Part shown: one piece after another, positions 23,036 to 34,729 of the stretch
Position numbering within the stretch: the stretch's first letter is position 1
Layout: every line of letters starts with the position of its first letter
Source of the DNA: Proteles cristata cristata
Lineage: Eukaryota > Chordata > Mammalia > Carnivora > Hyaenidae
NCBI GenBank assembly: GCA_017311185.1
Contig: JAESUZ010004792.1
Span: 434,001-498,000, forward strand
Length of the DNA: 64,000 nucleotides
Direction of reading: 5' to 3'
Translations under genes and position numbers: made by a program
Notes under the pieces: model-generated
Told to the model about the DNA's origin: nothing
Databases searched by the model: none
The model's input: the letters and a program-made list of their open reading frames with translations, nothing else

Positions 23036-23420
23036 ATGGTTAACACTATGCGTCAGTTTGGCTGGGCCAAAATGTACCCAAATATCTGGTCAAACATTAT
23101 TCTGAATGTTACTATGAGTGTGTTTTAGATGACATTAACAATTAAATAAGTGGCTTTTGAGTAAAGCAGATTGCCCTAGTTGAAGACCTGAATAGAACAG
23201 GACCAGCATCCATTGCATAAGAGGGAATTCTCCAGCAGACTGTCATTGGGCTTATTTGCAACGTCTGCTCTTTCTGGTTCTCCAGGCTGCCAGCCTACCT
23301 TACAGACTTTGGGCTCTCCAGCCTCCATAATCTCATAAGTCAATTCCTTATAAGAAATATGTTGTTATATATACACATTTTATTGGTACTGTTTCTCTGT
23401 AGAACTCCTACTAACACACA
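23036..23420 (+). mobile_element. Old LTR remnant (ERV-derived)
   Basis: 'cgtcagtttggctgggccaaaatgtacccaaatatctggtcaaacattattctg', 'gagtaaagcagattgccctag', 'gaagacctgaatagaacagg', 'agagggaattctccagcagactg', 'ccataatctcataagtcaattccttata' and 'ggtactgtttctctgtagaactcctactaacaca' follow a common mammalian LTR. The family name is not assigned. It lies inside the ancient minus-strand L1. Confidence 0.65.
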
Positions 23421-23691
23421 TTTTATCAGGTTTTAGAAGTTCTTATATACTCTTAACTTCCTAATGGTATTTTTTTCTTAATTAACAATGAGTACTGAAT
23501 TGTATTAAACACAGTTGCATACGTCTACTGAGATATTCCTATGGTTTTCTGTCTTTTTGTTTTTTAATGTATTTTATCCAATAACGTTTTTTAATCCAAA
23601 TTATAGTATGGATTTTTTTTAAATAATAAATAACTTTTGAATATCTAGAATAAACAAAATTTGATCATGGATAGTATGAGTTTTTTATTAA

Positions 23692-23840
23692 TTTTTTGGG
23701 GGGGAGAGAGAGTGAGAGTGTAAGAGTAAAGAAGAGGCAGAGGGAGAGAGAGAATCTTAAGAACGCTTCACGCTCAGTGCAGAGCCTAACACAGGGCGAA
23801 AGAGTTGGGCACTTAACTGACTGAGCCACCTAGGCACCCC
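23692..23840 (-). mobile_element. SINEC with internal deletion
   Basis: Antisense SINE with purine-rich tract, 'cacgctcagtgcagagcctaacacaggg', then directly 'cgaaagagttgggcacttaactgactgagccacctaggcacccc'. The part carrying 'atcatgacctgagcc' (B-box side) is missing, so about 50 bp has been lost. Flanks 'tagtatgagtttttt' and 'tgtatgattttttt' may be a decayed target duplication. Confidence 0.88.
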
Positions 23841-24299
23841 TGTATGATTTTTTTAAGTACATCAATTTAGTAATATACAGCTTACAAATTTTACTTCTAT
23901 ACTCAAGAATAAAATGAATCCATAGTTTTCCATTTTTTACATTTTTAGGGAAACATGTTTTACTTTTTTAAAAGTATCATTTTTGTAACAAAGTAATGCC
24001 ATCTTTTAAAAATGTGCTGTGAAGTGTTTCATTTAGTTTATATATTTGGAAAAGCTTATGTGAACTTGGAATAACTTCTTTCATAAGTTCTTAGTAGAAT
24101 TTGTCCACACAACTATATAGGCATACTATTTTCTTTCTGACAAAATCTTAATCTTTTTCTCATTCATTTCACTAGATATAAGTTATAATAGTTACTGGTC
24201 CCTTTGGAATGAATTTTAGTATGATATGCTTTTTTAGGAATTTGTCGATTTTGTCAAAATTTTCAAAAAGCCCAGCATATGATGGTCACAATTCTTTCA

Positions 24300-24510
24300 T
24301 TTTTTGTTAATGTTTACTTATTTTTGAGAGAAAGAATGAGAGAGAGAGAGAATGCACATGAGTGGGGGAGGAGCAGAGAGAAAAAGTGGGACAGAAGATT
24401 TGAAGCAGGTTCTGCACTGACAGCAGCGAGCCCAAAATGGGACTTGAGCTCATGAGCTGTGAGATCATGACCTGAGCAGAAATCAGGTGCTCAACCGACC
24501 CAGGTACCCC
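24300..24510 (-). mobile_element. SINEC
   Basis: 'gttaatgtttacttatttttgagaga', AG-rich region, 'gaagcaggttctgcactgacagcagcgagccc', 'gatcatgacctgagcagaaatcagg' and head 'cccaggtacccc'. Imperfect flanking repeats 'caattctttcatttttt' and 'caattttctcatctttt' look like its target-site duplication. Confidence 0.92.
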
Positions 24511-25800
24511 AATTTTCTCATCTTTTAAATCTCTATTTTATTTATAGTTATGTTCTCCTCATTCACAATAGTATATATTTTTATCTTTTCGCTTTATCTC
24601 TTGAATACTTTTGCCAGAAGTTTATCCATTTTAACAGTATTTGTATTTCAAAGAATAACTTTTACTCTGTTGATCTCAATTTTAACATATGTTTCTATTC
24701 CATTTATTTCTACACTTCTGTTTATTATCTCTTTCTCTTTTCTTTAGGCTTATTCTATCACTCTTTTTTTAATTTCTGAGCTAAAAATTTTGCTTATTAT
24801 TTCTGACAATTTCTTCCTTTGTATTACAAATATTAAAGATAATACATTTTTTGAAGCACCATTTTTGCTAATCTTTCAAGTGTTTCTATAGAGCACATTT
24901 ATTATTTCGTTTTATGTATTATTTAATTTTTCATAATTTCTTTCATAATAATGGCATTTATCAGAATTTTTAAATTTCTGCATATATGGGGTCTTTAAAT
25001 TTCTTTTTGTTATTAACTTCTAAATTAATGATGTTGTATTAAAAGATCACGGTCTGTATTATTAATATTTAGATTTGTTATTGAGATTGTTGTTATTGAG
25101 ATTTGTTGAGGCTTTGTATTCATGAACAAATATGCTTTTTTTTCATGCATGCTTGATAAAAATTTGTCATTTCTATTTACTGGGTGTAGAATTCTCTATA
25201 AGACCACTGTATCAATCTTCTTTATGTTGCTTTCTTTTCTTTAGCCTGGGTGTTTGAGCTATCAATCATCAAGAAGTATGTGTTTGATATCTCCCAATAT
25301 GGTGATGGATTTACTTTATAGTTTTATCAGTTTTTCCTGCCTGTACTTTGTGCTTAAAAGCATTATATTGTCTCAGGAAGTTGATCATGTATATTCATAT
25401 AATCATATGAACATATAATGGTCTATTCCATCTCACTATTTTTTTTTTTGTATTAACCTCATACCACCTTTATTTGGTTAGTATTTGCCTAATTTGTCTG
25501 TTTTTCATCTTTTTATTTTTAACATTTTCATGTCCTTATGCTTTGAGTGTATCTCTTGTAAAGAATATATTTTGCGTGTGCATACTTGCCATCCAGTTAG
25601 TCAATATTTATCCTCAAACATGAAATTAGTCCATTTATGCTTACTGCAATTCTTGATTTGTTTCCATCATGCTAATTTGTTTTCTTTTCCTATATTTCTA
25701 CTTCTTATTCTTTTTTTTATTTTGAGACTTGTAAGACTAGGCCTGAGAAGACTAGAACTTTTGTTTCCCTTTTCTCCAACTCCTATGATGCTGACATTAT

Positions 25801-26292
25801 CTATATCAGTGTAGTCTAATTAAAATGTAAATTAATCTACAAAGGCAATTCATATGTAAAATTTTAAATTTTCTAATGGATACATAAAAGAAAGTTTAAA
25901 AAAAGATGAATGAATTTTTTATGAAATTATATTTAGCCCAATATGTTCAAAATATCTTTTCAAATTGCAGTTATAAAAATACTGAGATTTTTTCATTATA
26001 AGTTTTTGAAATCTTGTGTATATTTTAAACTGACAGTAATTTTAATTCAGGATGGCTACATTTCACATGGCTAGCAGCTGTCATATTAGTACAGATCTAG
26101 ACTTTTAATTCCTTTTCTATTTCACTTACTATTTCAAAATGCAAAACCTTACTAAAGTATTTGATCATCTTTATTTTTTATAGCTTTTGTGACAACTTCC
26201 AGAATTGTCTTGTCTTTTGAGGAGTTTATAAAATCTATTTTAATCCTATTGATTGTGGGATTCTGATAAATTTTCTGAGATTTTATAATTAT
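25801..26292. other. AT-rich sequence, nothing recognised
   Basis: AT-rich, next to the ancient L1 and possibly its continuation, but no phrase can be matched. Confidence 0.4.
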
Positions 26293-26304
26293 AAGAATAT
26301 TTTT

Positions 26305-26521
26305 TGGGATGCCTGGGTGGCTCTATCAGTTAAGCGTCCAACTTTGGCTCAGGTCATGATCTCATGGTTCATGGGTTTGAGCCCCGTATCGGGCTCTGTG
26401 CTGACAGCTCAGAACCTGCAACCTGTTTCAGATTCTGTGTCTCCCTCTCTCTCTAACCCTCCCCAGCTCATGCTCTGTCTCTCTCTGTCTCAAAAATAAA
26501 TAAACATTAAAAAAAATTTTT
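26305..26521 (+). mobile_element. SINEC, felid type
   Basis: 'gggatgcctgggtggctctatcagttaagcgtcc' head, 'ggttcatgggtttgagccccgtatcgggctctgtgctgacagctcag', CT tract, 'caaaaataaataaacatt' tail. Perfect 12-bp target-site duplication aagaatattttt at 26293-26304 and 26522-26533. Confidence 0.96.
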
Positions 26522-26533
26522 AAGAATATTTTT

Positions 26534-27270
26534 CTCATATCCTTATATTTCAGTGAAAATTTGACTATTTAGATGTCTCTAGGTTTTAAACGTGCCTTCT
26601 TATATCTGGTGTTACTGTTGAAGAATGTCTTGTTCATTTGATTTTTGTTCTTCTTCTCTGTAAGCTTTTGGAATTTTCTCTCACTTTAATGTTTTATGCT
26701 TCTATGAGTGGTTCATTCCTTCTCTTCCTCCTTTGGTATTCCTTAAACACTTTCTATCTATAATCTTTTCTTTTAATTTTTAAAAATCTGTTATTTTAAA
26801 TATTTTCTCACCTCTATTTCAAAAATTGTTTTTCTAATATCTTTATTTTCTAGACATTACTTTGACTATCTATATTCTTCATATATCTTGGCTTTTCTTT
26901 TATATATTCCATTATTTGTCTTTTTCCATACAGAAGATTTGCTTACTGTGGTCCTTCAAAGACTTAACAGACTCCTCAGCTATATTCCTCTACTGTTTGT
27001 TTTGAAAATATTACTAATACATCATTCATACTTAATATTTTTCTTTGTTCTTTTTATGTTTTCTTGTTCTTATTTCAAATTGTTAGTCTCTTTTTTTGTT
27101 TGCTTTTCAAACTAATTTTAAGTTTTTGTTTCAGCTGTTCTAGTATTTTTGCTTCTGATGGAAACTATAATCTGGTATCTACATTTCTTTAAAAATAGTC
27201 ATGTTTCTCAAATATCTTTAAGCACATTTTCTGCTGAGATTTTAGCTACACTCCCAAGCAAATTTCTATA
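26534..27270. other. T-rich sequence, nothing firm
   Basis: Strong T bias on the plus strand, similar in look to antisense L1, but no motif is clear enough to assign. Confidence 0.4.
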
Positions 27271-27284
27271 AAGACCATACTTTA

Positions 27285-27484
27285 GGGGTGCCTGAGTGGC
27301 TCAGTGAGTTAAGTATTTCACTCTTGATTTCAACTGAGGTCATGATCTCAGAATTGTGAGATTGAGCCTTGTGAGGTCAAGCTCTTCTACTGTTAGTGCT
27401 CACTATCTTCTCTCAGAAAGAAAGAGAAAGAGAGAGAGAGAGAAAGAAAGAAAGAAGGAAAGAAGGAAGAAGAGAGAAAGAAAG
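27285..27484 (+). mobile_element. SINEC with GA-rich tail
   Basis: Head 'ggggtgcctgagtggctcagtgagttaag', 'caactgaggtcatgatctcag', then a shortened 3' part and a tail made of GAAA/GGAA repeats (about 27415-27484). Imperfect target-site duplication 'aagaccatactttag' and 'aacaccatgctttag' flanks it. Confidence 0.9.
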
Positions 27485-27489
27485 AAAAC

Positions 27490-27762
27490 ACCATGCTTTA
27501 GCCTCAGCCTCAATGGCTCCGGGGGCAAGAGGAGGTTGAATCTAGGAACCAGGGAAGTGGTCAGCTATTCACCACAGGACAAGACAACTCTTGAGTCAGA
27601 GAATCTTATCCTTTGTACTGGGGGGGTTTGTGGGAGGGGGGATGGGCTAAATGGGTAAGGAACATTAAGCAATTTACTCCTGAAACCATTGTTGCACTAC
27701 AGGCTAACTAACTTGAATGCAAATTTTTTAAAAATAAATTAAATAAAAAATTTAAAAAAGAA
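27490..27762 (+). mobile_element. Older carnivore L1 3'UTR fragment
   Basis: 'gatgggctaaatgggtaaggaacattaag', 'ctcctgaaaccattgttgcactacaggctaactaacttgaatgcaaat', then an A-rich tail with AATAAA-like motifs. This is a carnivore L1 3' end from a different, older subfamily than the elements at 44629 and 57160, which end 'aactaatttgacaataaac'. Truncated at the 5' side. Confidence 0.75.
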
Positions 27763-28615
27763 TCTCATCCTTTGTCCTGAAGAAGTAGCATTAAGTGTAC
27801 ATACTGCTTAGACTGTAATGCATAGGCTTGGGGGTGGGGCTGGGCATTATTGTAACTCCCTAGGGGTAAAAGTCTTTGGTTCTTCGCTGATTTTATACCT
27901 AAGGACCCCTGTTACAAGGATCTGAGATGCTGCAAGTGTGTTGTGGGAATCACTGTTAGGCACAAAGACATGGAGTAAGAGGAATAAACAGAATTCTTTC
28001 ATTCTTTTTCCATTTTCTCCTCTCAAAGCTATACCAGGTTGTACTTTTCTCAAACCAAAACATTATACATATATACACTGCATCATCAAATCTGTGTCCC
28101 ATCTATTTATCATTGCCTGGGGACTGATCTTGGTAGAAGAAACCTGCAACCATGTTAGGTTAGGGTCTTGTTAGGAAGAACTAATTTGCTTGTAATAAAA
28201 TGTAATTAAAATGTCACCAGCAACCTCAAACACATATAAACAATTCCCAGATATTTTCACATGTCCAATACAGACATTATTTTGAGAATAACAAGTAATA
28301 CTGGAATATTTATAACTTTTTGTATTACAAAATTTAAAAAAATCTTTTTGAACTAAAATGTATTCTCAAGCCCAGCTGATTCTATTCCAGATTCTATACA
28401 AAAGAAATCAGAGGCCTAAAAAATGAAAGTCATGTGAATGGCTGATGGCAGAGTTGGAACTTTAACAAAGGGCTCTGATAGCATGTCATATAATGACAGA
28501 ATGTGTACAAAATACCTTCCTTTTTACTTCCTTCTTCATTGCTCCATCCAAAGATCTTTTATTCTTCTTTTTATTTCATTTAGAATTCAAGATTTACCCT
28601 CAAATATGTACTCCA
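27763..28615. other. Unique sequence, nothing recognised
   Basis: Short frames only. No repeat or exon call. Confidence 0.45.
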
Positions 28616-28619
28616 GAAT

Positions 28620-28920
28620 TAAGAAATGGGTTTATATTTGCCTTCCATAATCTCATAAACATTCATCTTTTCTCAGCATTTATTTTTCCATTTGAAAAAT
28701 TGTATCTTTTTCTTCAGCACCCAATCATCCCCCTGATCATTTTAATTGCTTCATTCTGGTGTTTTTCTACCTTATTTATTTTCTTCATTTCAGCAATTAG
28801 AATTTTAGGTAGGGAAAATAAACTTCTGATGGCCATCCAGCTAACATTCAGCATCTGTTGGCCATTTGAGCTGCAGCTGCATATAAATGATAGCGGATCA
28901 TAACTCCAAGTTTCCCTGTG
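28620..28920. repeat. Possible CR1/L3 LINE remnant
   Basis: 'cagcacccaatcatccccctgatcattttaattgcttcattctgg' resembles the CR1/L3 phrase 'gacccccctgatcattttagttgctctcctctgg', and the flanking T-rich text fits. A 136-codon plus-strand frame (28493-28903) crosses it and is probably incidental. Tentative. Confidence 0.45.
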
Positions 28921-29477
28921 TGACAACTGACCCTCAGTGTTCAGCTTATATTGAATTTGTAGGCAAATTGTTTAAATTCTTGGATTCTCTTCCCCTCCTG
29001 GCAACAAGGGGTCACAGAAGTTCCCAATGTGGAGAAAAGAATCACTAATGAGAAATCCTCAAGGAATTTCAATTCCTTTAAAAAAGCATATTTGATAAGG
29101 GTGATAAGGAATGGGGAAACAAGGAGAAATAAGCACATTTGCTATGTAATTTGTGGAATTTTTAATGTTATTTGTCACTGAAGGGCACTGAGTGAGAGTG
29201 TTTCTGATAGCAAGAATCATATCCTATAATGTGCTAATGTGTATTAACACAGGTAACAAGCCATTGTCCGGAACCATTTTGAATCCAAAACCAACTCTGT
29301 TTCTAGAGTGTTTTTCACTTAGACTTCTTTGTCTCTACTGCATTGTTTGTTGTATAAACAGAGATAGACAAATTCCTTTTCTCTTTAGAAGGCACTGAGA
29401 CCTCCCTTTCCACTCTTTTGTTGTTATTATTTAAACAGTATCTATTTTCTGATAAAGAAAAACAGTGCTTATTATTT
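28921..29477. other. Unique sequence, nothing recognised
   Basis: No repeat, exon or RNA gene recognised. Confidence 0.45.
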
Positions 29478-29668
29478 TACAATTTTTATTTTTGAGAGAG
29501 AGAGAGAGTACAAGCAGGAGAGGGGCTGAGAAAGAGAGGGACAGCGGATCTGAAGCAGTTTCTGTGCTGAAAGTAGAGAGCCTAATATGGGGCTTGAACT
29601 CATGAATCATAAGATCATGACCTAAACTGAAGTTAGACATATCAGCGACTGAGCCACCCAGGTACCCT
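29478..29668 (-). mobile_element. SINEC
   Basis: 'ttttatttttgagagagagagagag', 'gaagcagtttctgtgctgaaagtagagagcc', 'aagatcatgacctaaactgaagttagac' and head 'gactgagccacccaggtaccc'. The phrase aacagtat(c/t)tatttt occurs at 29436-29449 and 29669-29682 and may be the target-site duplication. A long TA repeat follows directly. Confidence 0.92.
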
Positions 29669-29679
29669 AACAGTATTTA

Positions 29680-29683
<4 letters not shown>

Positions 29684-29761
<78 letters not shown>
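29684..29761 (+). repeat. Long (TA)n microsatellite
   Basis: About 39 uninterrupted TA units. Perfect TA tracts of this length can form cruciform or unwound DNA and are prone to length change. Confidence 0.97.
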
Positions 29762-29766
<5 letters not shown>

Positions 29767-31567
29767 CAGAAAATTACAAAAAAGAAGACAAAATCTATCA
29801 TCTTATAACCCTGAAATAGGTCTCAATAGTTTGAAGAGAATCTCCCACATCATTGTCAAAAAGCACAATCTGTCCTGGTTATACACAGCACCCTTTCCTG
29901 TGGCTAAATCATCATCTATTTTCTGTGTGCCCATTAGAGATCACTTTGTTTATTTTACATCTTCTGTTCTAAGAGTATGATGATAAACATATTTACTCAC
30001 ATCTTTTGTCCATGTCTTTCATGATTCTGAATAACTGCTTAAGAGTAAAACTACTCATTCGAAGATTATTTTAAGGCCTTTTATACATATTGCTAAATTA
30101 ATGAGAAGCTTCACTAAACTTTACCAAACACTGTATGTATCTGCTGTAAAGGCAGCAATGTGCCACAAACACTAAAATCTAATAAAAATAATCCATACCA
30201 TAATATCCCCAGTAAACTGAAACTGTCTACAGCCACACAGCCTACTGGCAACAGAAGATGACATTAATGTTACATAGTTAGAAAGTAGCCTCATGAACTC
30301 TTATCTCAGCATATAATAACTTTATCTAGAAGTGCTGTACTTACAGCCCTTTCCTAGTTGATCACTGGGGGTCTATTCTCACATTTCCAGTGGCTCCTGC
30401 ACATTGTCACCTAGAGTAGGGGCTCTATTAGCACCCTAAGACAGTGTGTCCCAAACTAGGTCACTTTTCTCTTTCCTTTCTCCTTCATGCTTTTATTATG
30501 TTCTCTACATACAGAGAAGTAAAAAGAATAGGAAAATAAACATAATATACCCATTTCCTTGATTTAACCATTTTAAACATATTTTCATCTTTAATTCAGT
30601 TATTTTTCCATAACATTGCACTCTACTGCTTCTCTATGCAATTCCTTAAAAAAATAAAATAAACCCCTACCCTTCATTACTACAATTATTTCCCTTTCAA
30701 AATTGTTCTTCCTTTGGCAACCTGCCAAACATTTCCATTAATTTGTGCTGAGAAGTTCAGCACGGATGTGAGCTCCTCCTACACTTTCTGTTCTTCCTAC
30801 CCAACTCTCAATTCATGATCACACACATATGTACAAATGTATTCGTTTTCCACATTATAGATTCTGCCTCCCTAATGCATGTGCCCATGTACTTCTTGCT
30901 CCATCACTACTTCTTGGGGCTGCTGCACTTGCCTCCCAGGTCAGCCTTCTGTTACACTCTGACCAGGTGAGAGTTCACTGCTGATAAAATATTCCACCTC
31001 TCCTTAGAAGCACACCAGGGGTGGGAGTTTTTATTTTATATATACTTTATTATTTCTTTTTTAATTTTTTTACTAGACCAGCGGCTCCTGACATTGTCTG
31101 TATCAACTATCCACAAAAATCCCTATTAAGATACTGGAAGAGAAAGGGAGATAAAAGAACATATCCATAAAAGAATACAGACTTATTATGGGAATGTGAG
31201 GGTGACTCACATATGGGAATGTGTAGGGTTGAAGAAGCCTACAGATGAAACAGTGACGTTGTCATTAATGGATGCAAGAGGAAACAGGAAGCCACACATT
31301 CCCACCTGCTCCAGGGAACCACGGCCCACAGCAGCCTGGAAGTCATGTGAGGCAGCCACAGTGTTCTTACCACAATGGGTGCAGAAAATGCTGTTACCAG
31401 AGAAGAAACAAAGAGTGAGGGGAGCAGGCCTGCTCGGGGTGACTCTTAGATGTGTATACTGTCACTTCAGATATAGGAAGGGGTAGGGTCCCAGAATCAG
31501 AAAATGCTGAAGGCTGGTTTTCACATTTTCCATAAAGGAGAGGCAGAAATCAGGGTTAGAAATATGA
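29762..31567. other. Unique sequence, no firm call
   Basis: A piece at about 30490-30740 ('agaagtaaaaagaataggaaaataaacataatatacccatttccttgatttaacca') faintly resembles an old antisense L1 3'UTR. The 96-codon frame at 31196-31486 has no recognisable domain. Confidence 0.4.
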
Positions 31568-31767
31568 GGGAGCGCCTGGGAGGCTTAGTAGTTAAGCATC
31601 AGACTTTGGCTCAGGGCATGATTTCATGGCTTATGAGTTGGAGCTCCATGGGGGGCTCTGCTCTGACAATGTGGATCCTGCTTGAGATTCTCTTTCTTTC
31701 CTTCTCTCTCTGCCCCTCCCCACTTGCTATTTTTATCTCTCAAAATAAATGAATACACTTAAAAATA
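31568..31767 (+). mobile_element. SINEC, diverged
   Basis: 'gggagcgcctgggaggcttagtagttaagcatcagactttggctcagggcatgat' head, 'gttggagctccatggggggctctgctctgac', CT-rich part and 'caaaataaatgaatac' tail. Many substitutions in the promoter boxes; no clear target-site duplication. Confidence 0.92.
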
Positions 31768-32070
31768 TTACTATCAGTGAAAGAATAATTCAATATTTGA
31801 GGCCACTTCATATAGGCTACATAGTACAAGGAACATAAGTACATTTTTAGAAAAACTGAATTTTGATGGATGTGTATGCAAAAAATAGAAGAATCAATAT
31901 ATAAAGTGAAACAGATAAACTGTTGGCAAAATAAGCAGAAATATTATTGCAGGACATTGTAACACCTCAAGACATAAAATAGCCCCTAACCAAATAGAGA
32001 ATACCATCATATAATTCAAGAAGTCAAAATAATTTCATTTTCTTCACTACAATTAGAAAACCACCTTATT

Positions 32071-32221
32071 TTTTTAAGAGAGAGAGAGAGAATCCCAAGC
32101 AGGCTCCATGCTGTCAACACAGAGCCCAACGAGGGGGACTGATCCCATGAAGGATGAGATCATGACCTGAACTGAAATCAAGAGTCAGACACTTAACCAA
32201 CTAAGCTATCCAGATGCCCCC
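32071..32221 (-). mobile_element. SINEC, short
   Basis: 'tttttaagagagagagagagaatcccaagcaggctccatgctgtcaacacagagccc', 'gagatcatgacctgaactgaaatcaagagtcagacac', head 'ctatccagatgccccc'. Target-site duplication aaaaccaccttatt (32057-32070) and aaaagcaccttatt (32222-32235), one mismatch. The CT tract is short for the family. Confidence 0.94.
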
Positions 32222-32792
32222 AAAAGCACCTTATTCTGAAGTAACCATGGGCCATTACAAAACTTAATCTACTAGATCACAAAAAAGCACCAAAAAAATC
32301 TCAGTAGCAAAAATTACATGGGCCACATTCACAGACCACACTGAACTAAGAAGAGAAAATAAGAACAATAATTTTAACAAATGAACAAAAGCTTAACCAA
32401 TGGGAAATTAAAAATCACTCTCTTCAATAAATATAAGATCTAAAGCAAACTAAAATTGAATCCAGGGTTTTGAAAGATTAAAACAGAACTGATGTCAAAA
32501 CGTATCAAAATATTGGCTTACAGATATAAAATGCTTTATTCTTAGAAAGGAAAATTTAATTAATAAGGTGAACCTCTTGAAAAACTAATAAGAAAATGGG
32601 AGAAAAAAGTAAAAATATGCAGAGCTAGAAAATGAGAATAGGCTACAACAACAGATTTAGAAAATATTTTTTAACTATAAGAAAATGCTATGTATAATTC
32701 CAAGGTTATAATTTAAAAATTCAGTTGAAATAGACTATTTATTAGAAAAGCAAAAACTATCAAGATCCACATTAAAAGCAGTAGAACACTGG

Positions 32793-32999
32793 GAGCCTGG
32801 GTGGCTCAGTCAGATAAGCATCTGACTCTTGATCTTAACTCAGGTCATGGTCTCATGGGTCATGAGATCAAGCTCCACGCTGGGCTCTGTATTGACAGCA
32901 TGGACCTTGCTTGGGATTCTCTCTCTCTCTGCCCATCCTCTGCTCACATTCTCTCCCTTTCTGTCCCTCCTTCTCTCAAAATAAATAAACTTAAAAAAA
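32793..32999 (+). mobile_element. SINEC
   Basis: 'gagcctgggtggctcagtcagataagc', 'gactcttgatcttaactcaggtcatgg', 'gggctctgtattgacagcatgg', CT tract and 'caaaataaataaact' tail. A 19-bp target-site duplication, aaaagcagtagaacactgg (32774-32792) and aaaagcagtagaacattgg (33000-33018), differs at one base. The older 'actcttgat' body variant sets it apart from the felid-young copies. Confidence 0.97.
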
Positions 33000-33595
33000 A
33001 AAAGCAGTAGAACATTGGAATATAGCAATAACCATAGAAAAAAATCATTAAGTTAACCAAAAAGGCTGTGGGCCTTTGAGACCAGTTAGTTCTGAACAAT
33101 AAATCCTGTCAAATTTCTTAGAAGCAGATAATCACCATAGAAATATTTATGTATGTATATATGTATATGTGCACACACAGATATACACACCCTGCCTTCT
33201 ACATGAAGTATGGCATAAGACAAACTGCTTTTCAGTTTGTTTTATAAATACCCGAACATAGATTCCAACAAATTACAAAAGACGGCATTAACGTGAAAAT
33301 ATAGACCAGAGATGCTTGTGACTATGGAGGCAACATCCTCATTTAAATATTAAAGAATTAAATTCCACAGAATGTTTTAAAAAACACTCATAACAGTCAT
33401 TTCTGTCGTTTATTATTGAGAAACCTATTCATCAAATCAATAGGTAATATTAAATTCAATTGATGTAAACACAAGGCACAAGATGAACTTCTCAATTGTT
33501 TCTTGTTTTTTCAAAAAAGTCTTCAGAGAAATAAGAATGTAAAGATATTTACTTAACATGAAAGATAGGCGTCTTAAACCAATAGTCACCAGCAG

Positions 33596-33817
33596 GGGGC
33601 GCCTGGATGGCTCAGTTGATTGAGCATTGACTTTTGGTCTTGATCTCATAGTTTTTTGAGTTTGAGCACGGAGTCTGGCTCTGCTCTGGCAGTATGGAGT
33701 CTGCTTGGGATCTTCTCTCTCTCCCTCTCTCTGTCCCTCCCCCACTTGTGTTGTCTGTCTCTCTCAAAATAAATAAACTTAAAAAAAAGTTTGGTCCACT
33801 GAAAAACTACTAAAAAA
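33596..33817 (+). mobile_element. SINEC with short 3' extension
   Basis: Body from 'ggggcgcctggatggctc' to 'caaaataaataaacttaaaaaaaa', then about 23 bp of non-SINE sequence (33789-33811) and a second A run before the target-site duplication. The duplication aatagtcaccagcag is perfect at 33581-33595 and 33818-33832, so the extra sequence was part of the inserted copy. Confidence 0.95.
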
Positions 33818-34729
33818 AATAGTCACCAGCAGACTTGAGAATGAGAAGAAAATGAGCAGGCCGGTTATCACTGCAATTATTCAGCATCCTTACAGAAGCC
33901 TAGCCAAGGCATAACAGCATGAGACAAAATATGAGGAAGGGAAGAGACAGAATTATCATTATGTCTACTTAGAAAACCCAAGAGAATAAATTGAAAATCT
34001 ACTGCAACTAATAAGATAGTTGAACTATGTTGTTGGATACAAATTTGAAAAAAACATTCATCCAGAAATACCGTTTGAAAATACATAATGGAAGAAAGTA
34101 GCAACAATAGAAATGTATCGGGGGAAAAACATTGACTAAAACAAATAACTTAAGAAATATGTGAGAACTGTAAAAGATGTGGAATTATAAAATTTTGATA
34201 CCAAAAAGAAAACGGATTTGAATAAATGGAGGAGTATATCACATTCCTAGAAAGGGAGAATGAATAATGTAATGACATTAATTCTTTCCAAATGAATGTG
34301 CATGTATGATGAAATTCCAATAAAAAAATTCAACTTGATTTTTCTTCTTTTAGAACGTGACAAAGTACTTTTAAGGTTAAGCTGGCATAAAGCTAAGAAT
34401 AACCAAGAGAATTTTGTAAAAGAACAATAATAAAGATTTGCCTCACTAGGCATTAAGTACATTTTACAAAATCACAATGATTAAATCAGATCTACGTGTT
34501 CAATAATTGACAGAAAGGTCATTGAAGGAGATGAAAATTGCTAAAAATTAAACTCTAATACATATAACAGTGTGTTACATGACAACGGTAACAACAATTC
34601 TCCAAAAAGGGAATGGTGGTGTGGTGAGAAATTGGCATTTTAAACAGGATGGTGAAGAAGGGATCACCGAAAAGGAAAATGCAGCAAAGATTTGGAGAAG
34701 ATGAAGTAGTGAAGAGTGGCTCACCCCTA

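Larger units (their letters stand above)
21075..25800 (-). mobile_element. Ancient L1 LINE, minus strand, broken by five insertions
   Basis: Plus-strand text follows an antisense L1 from 3'UTR toward ORF2 start. At 21075-21480: 'aaggaaaccacatcctggattccatattaatcatttc', 'ttgagttgtttccagcttttgc' and 'aggagtagaatcactgggtca'. At 24515-24780: 'agaagtttatccattttaacagtatttgtatttcaaagaataacttttactctg', which matches antisense ORF2. Near 25545: 'gagtgtatctcttgtaaagaatatatt', the antisense of the endonuclease 'QETHF' region. It is riddled with stops and indels. Removing the later SINE, LTR and L1 insertions leaves about 3.3 kb, near the expected ORF2 length. Outer limits are approximate. Confidence 0.7.
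31780..34560 (+). mobile_element. Ancient L1 LINE ORF2 remnant, plus strand
   Basis: Phrases follow decayed L1 ORF2 in order: near 33060-33120 'agttctgaacaataaatcctgtcaaatttcttagaagcagat'; 33840-34110 'gatagttgaactatgttgttggatacaaa...aacaatagaaatgtat' (the 'NKVAGYKIN' part); 34300-34500 'gaaattccaataaaaaaattcaac...ggttaagctggcataaagctaag' (the segment upstream of the C-terminus). No open frame survives. Three SINEC copies interrupt it. Confidence 0.65.

Noticed and set aside
23036..23420. Possible endogenous retrovirus with coding content
   Set aside because: Only LTR-like sequence is present; no gag, pol or env similarity is visible on either side, so it is treated as a solo LTR remnant.
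28493..28903. 136-codon plus-strand frame with hydrophobic stretches resembling membrane segments
   Set aside because: T-rich sequence yields Phe/Leu/Ile runs by composition. It overlaps a likely CR1/L3 remnant and has no gene context.
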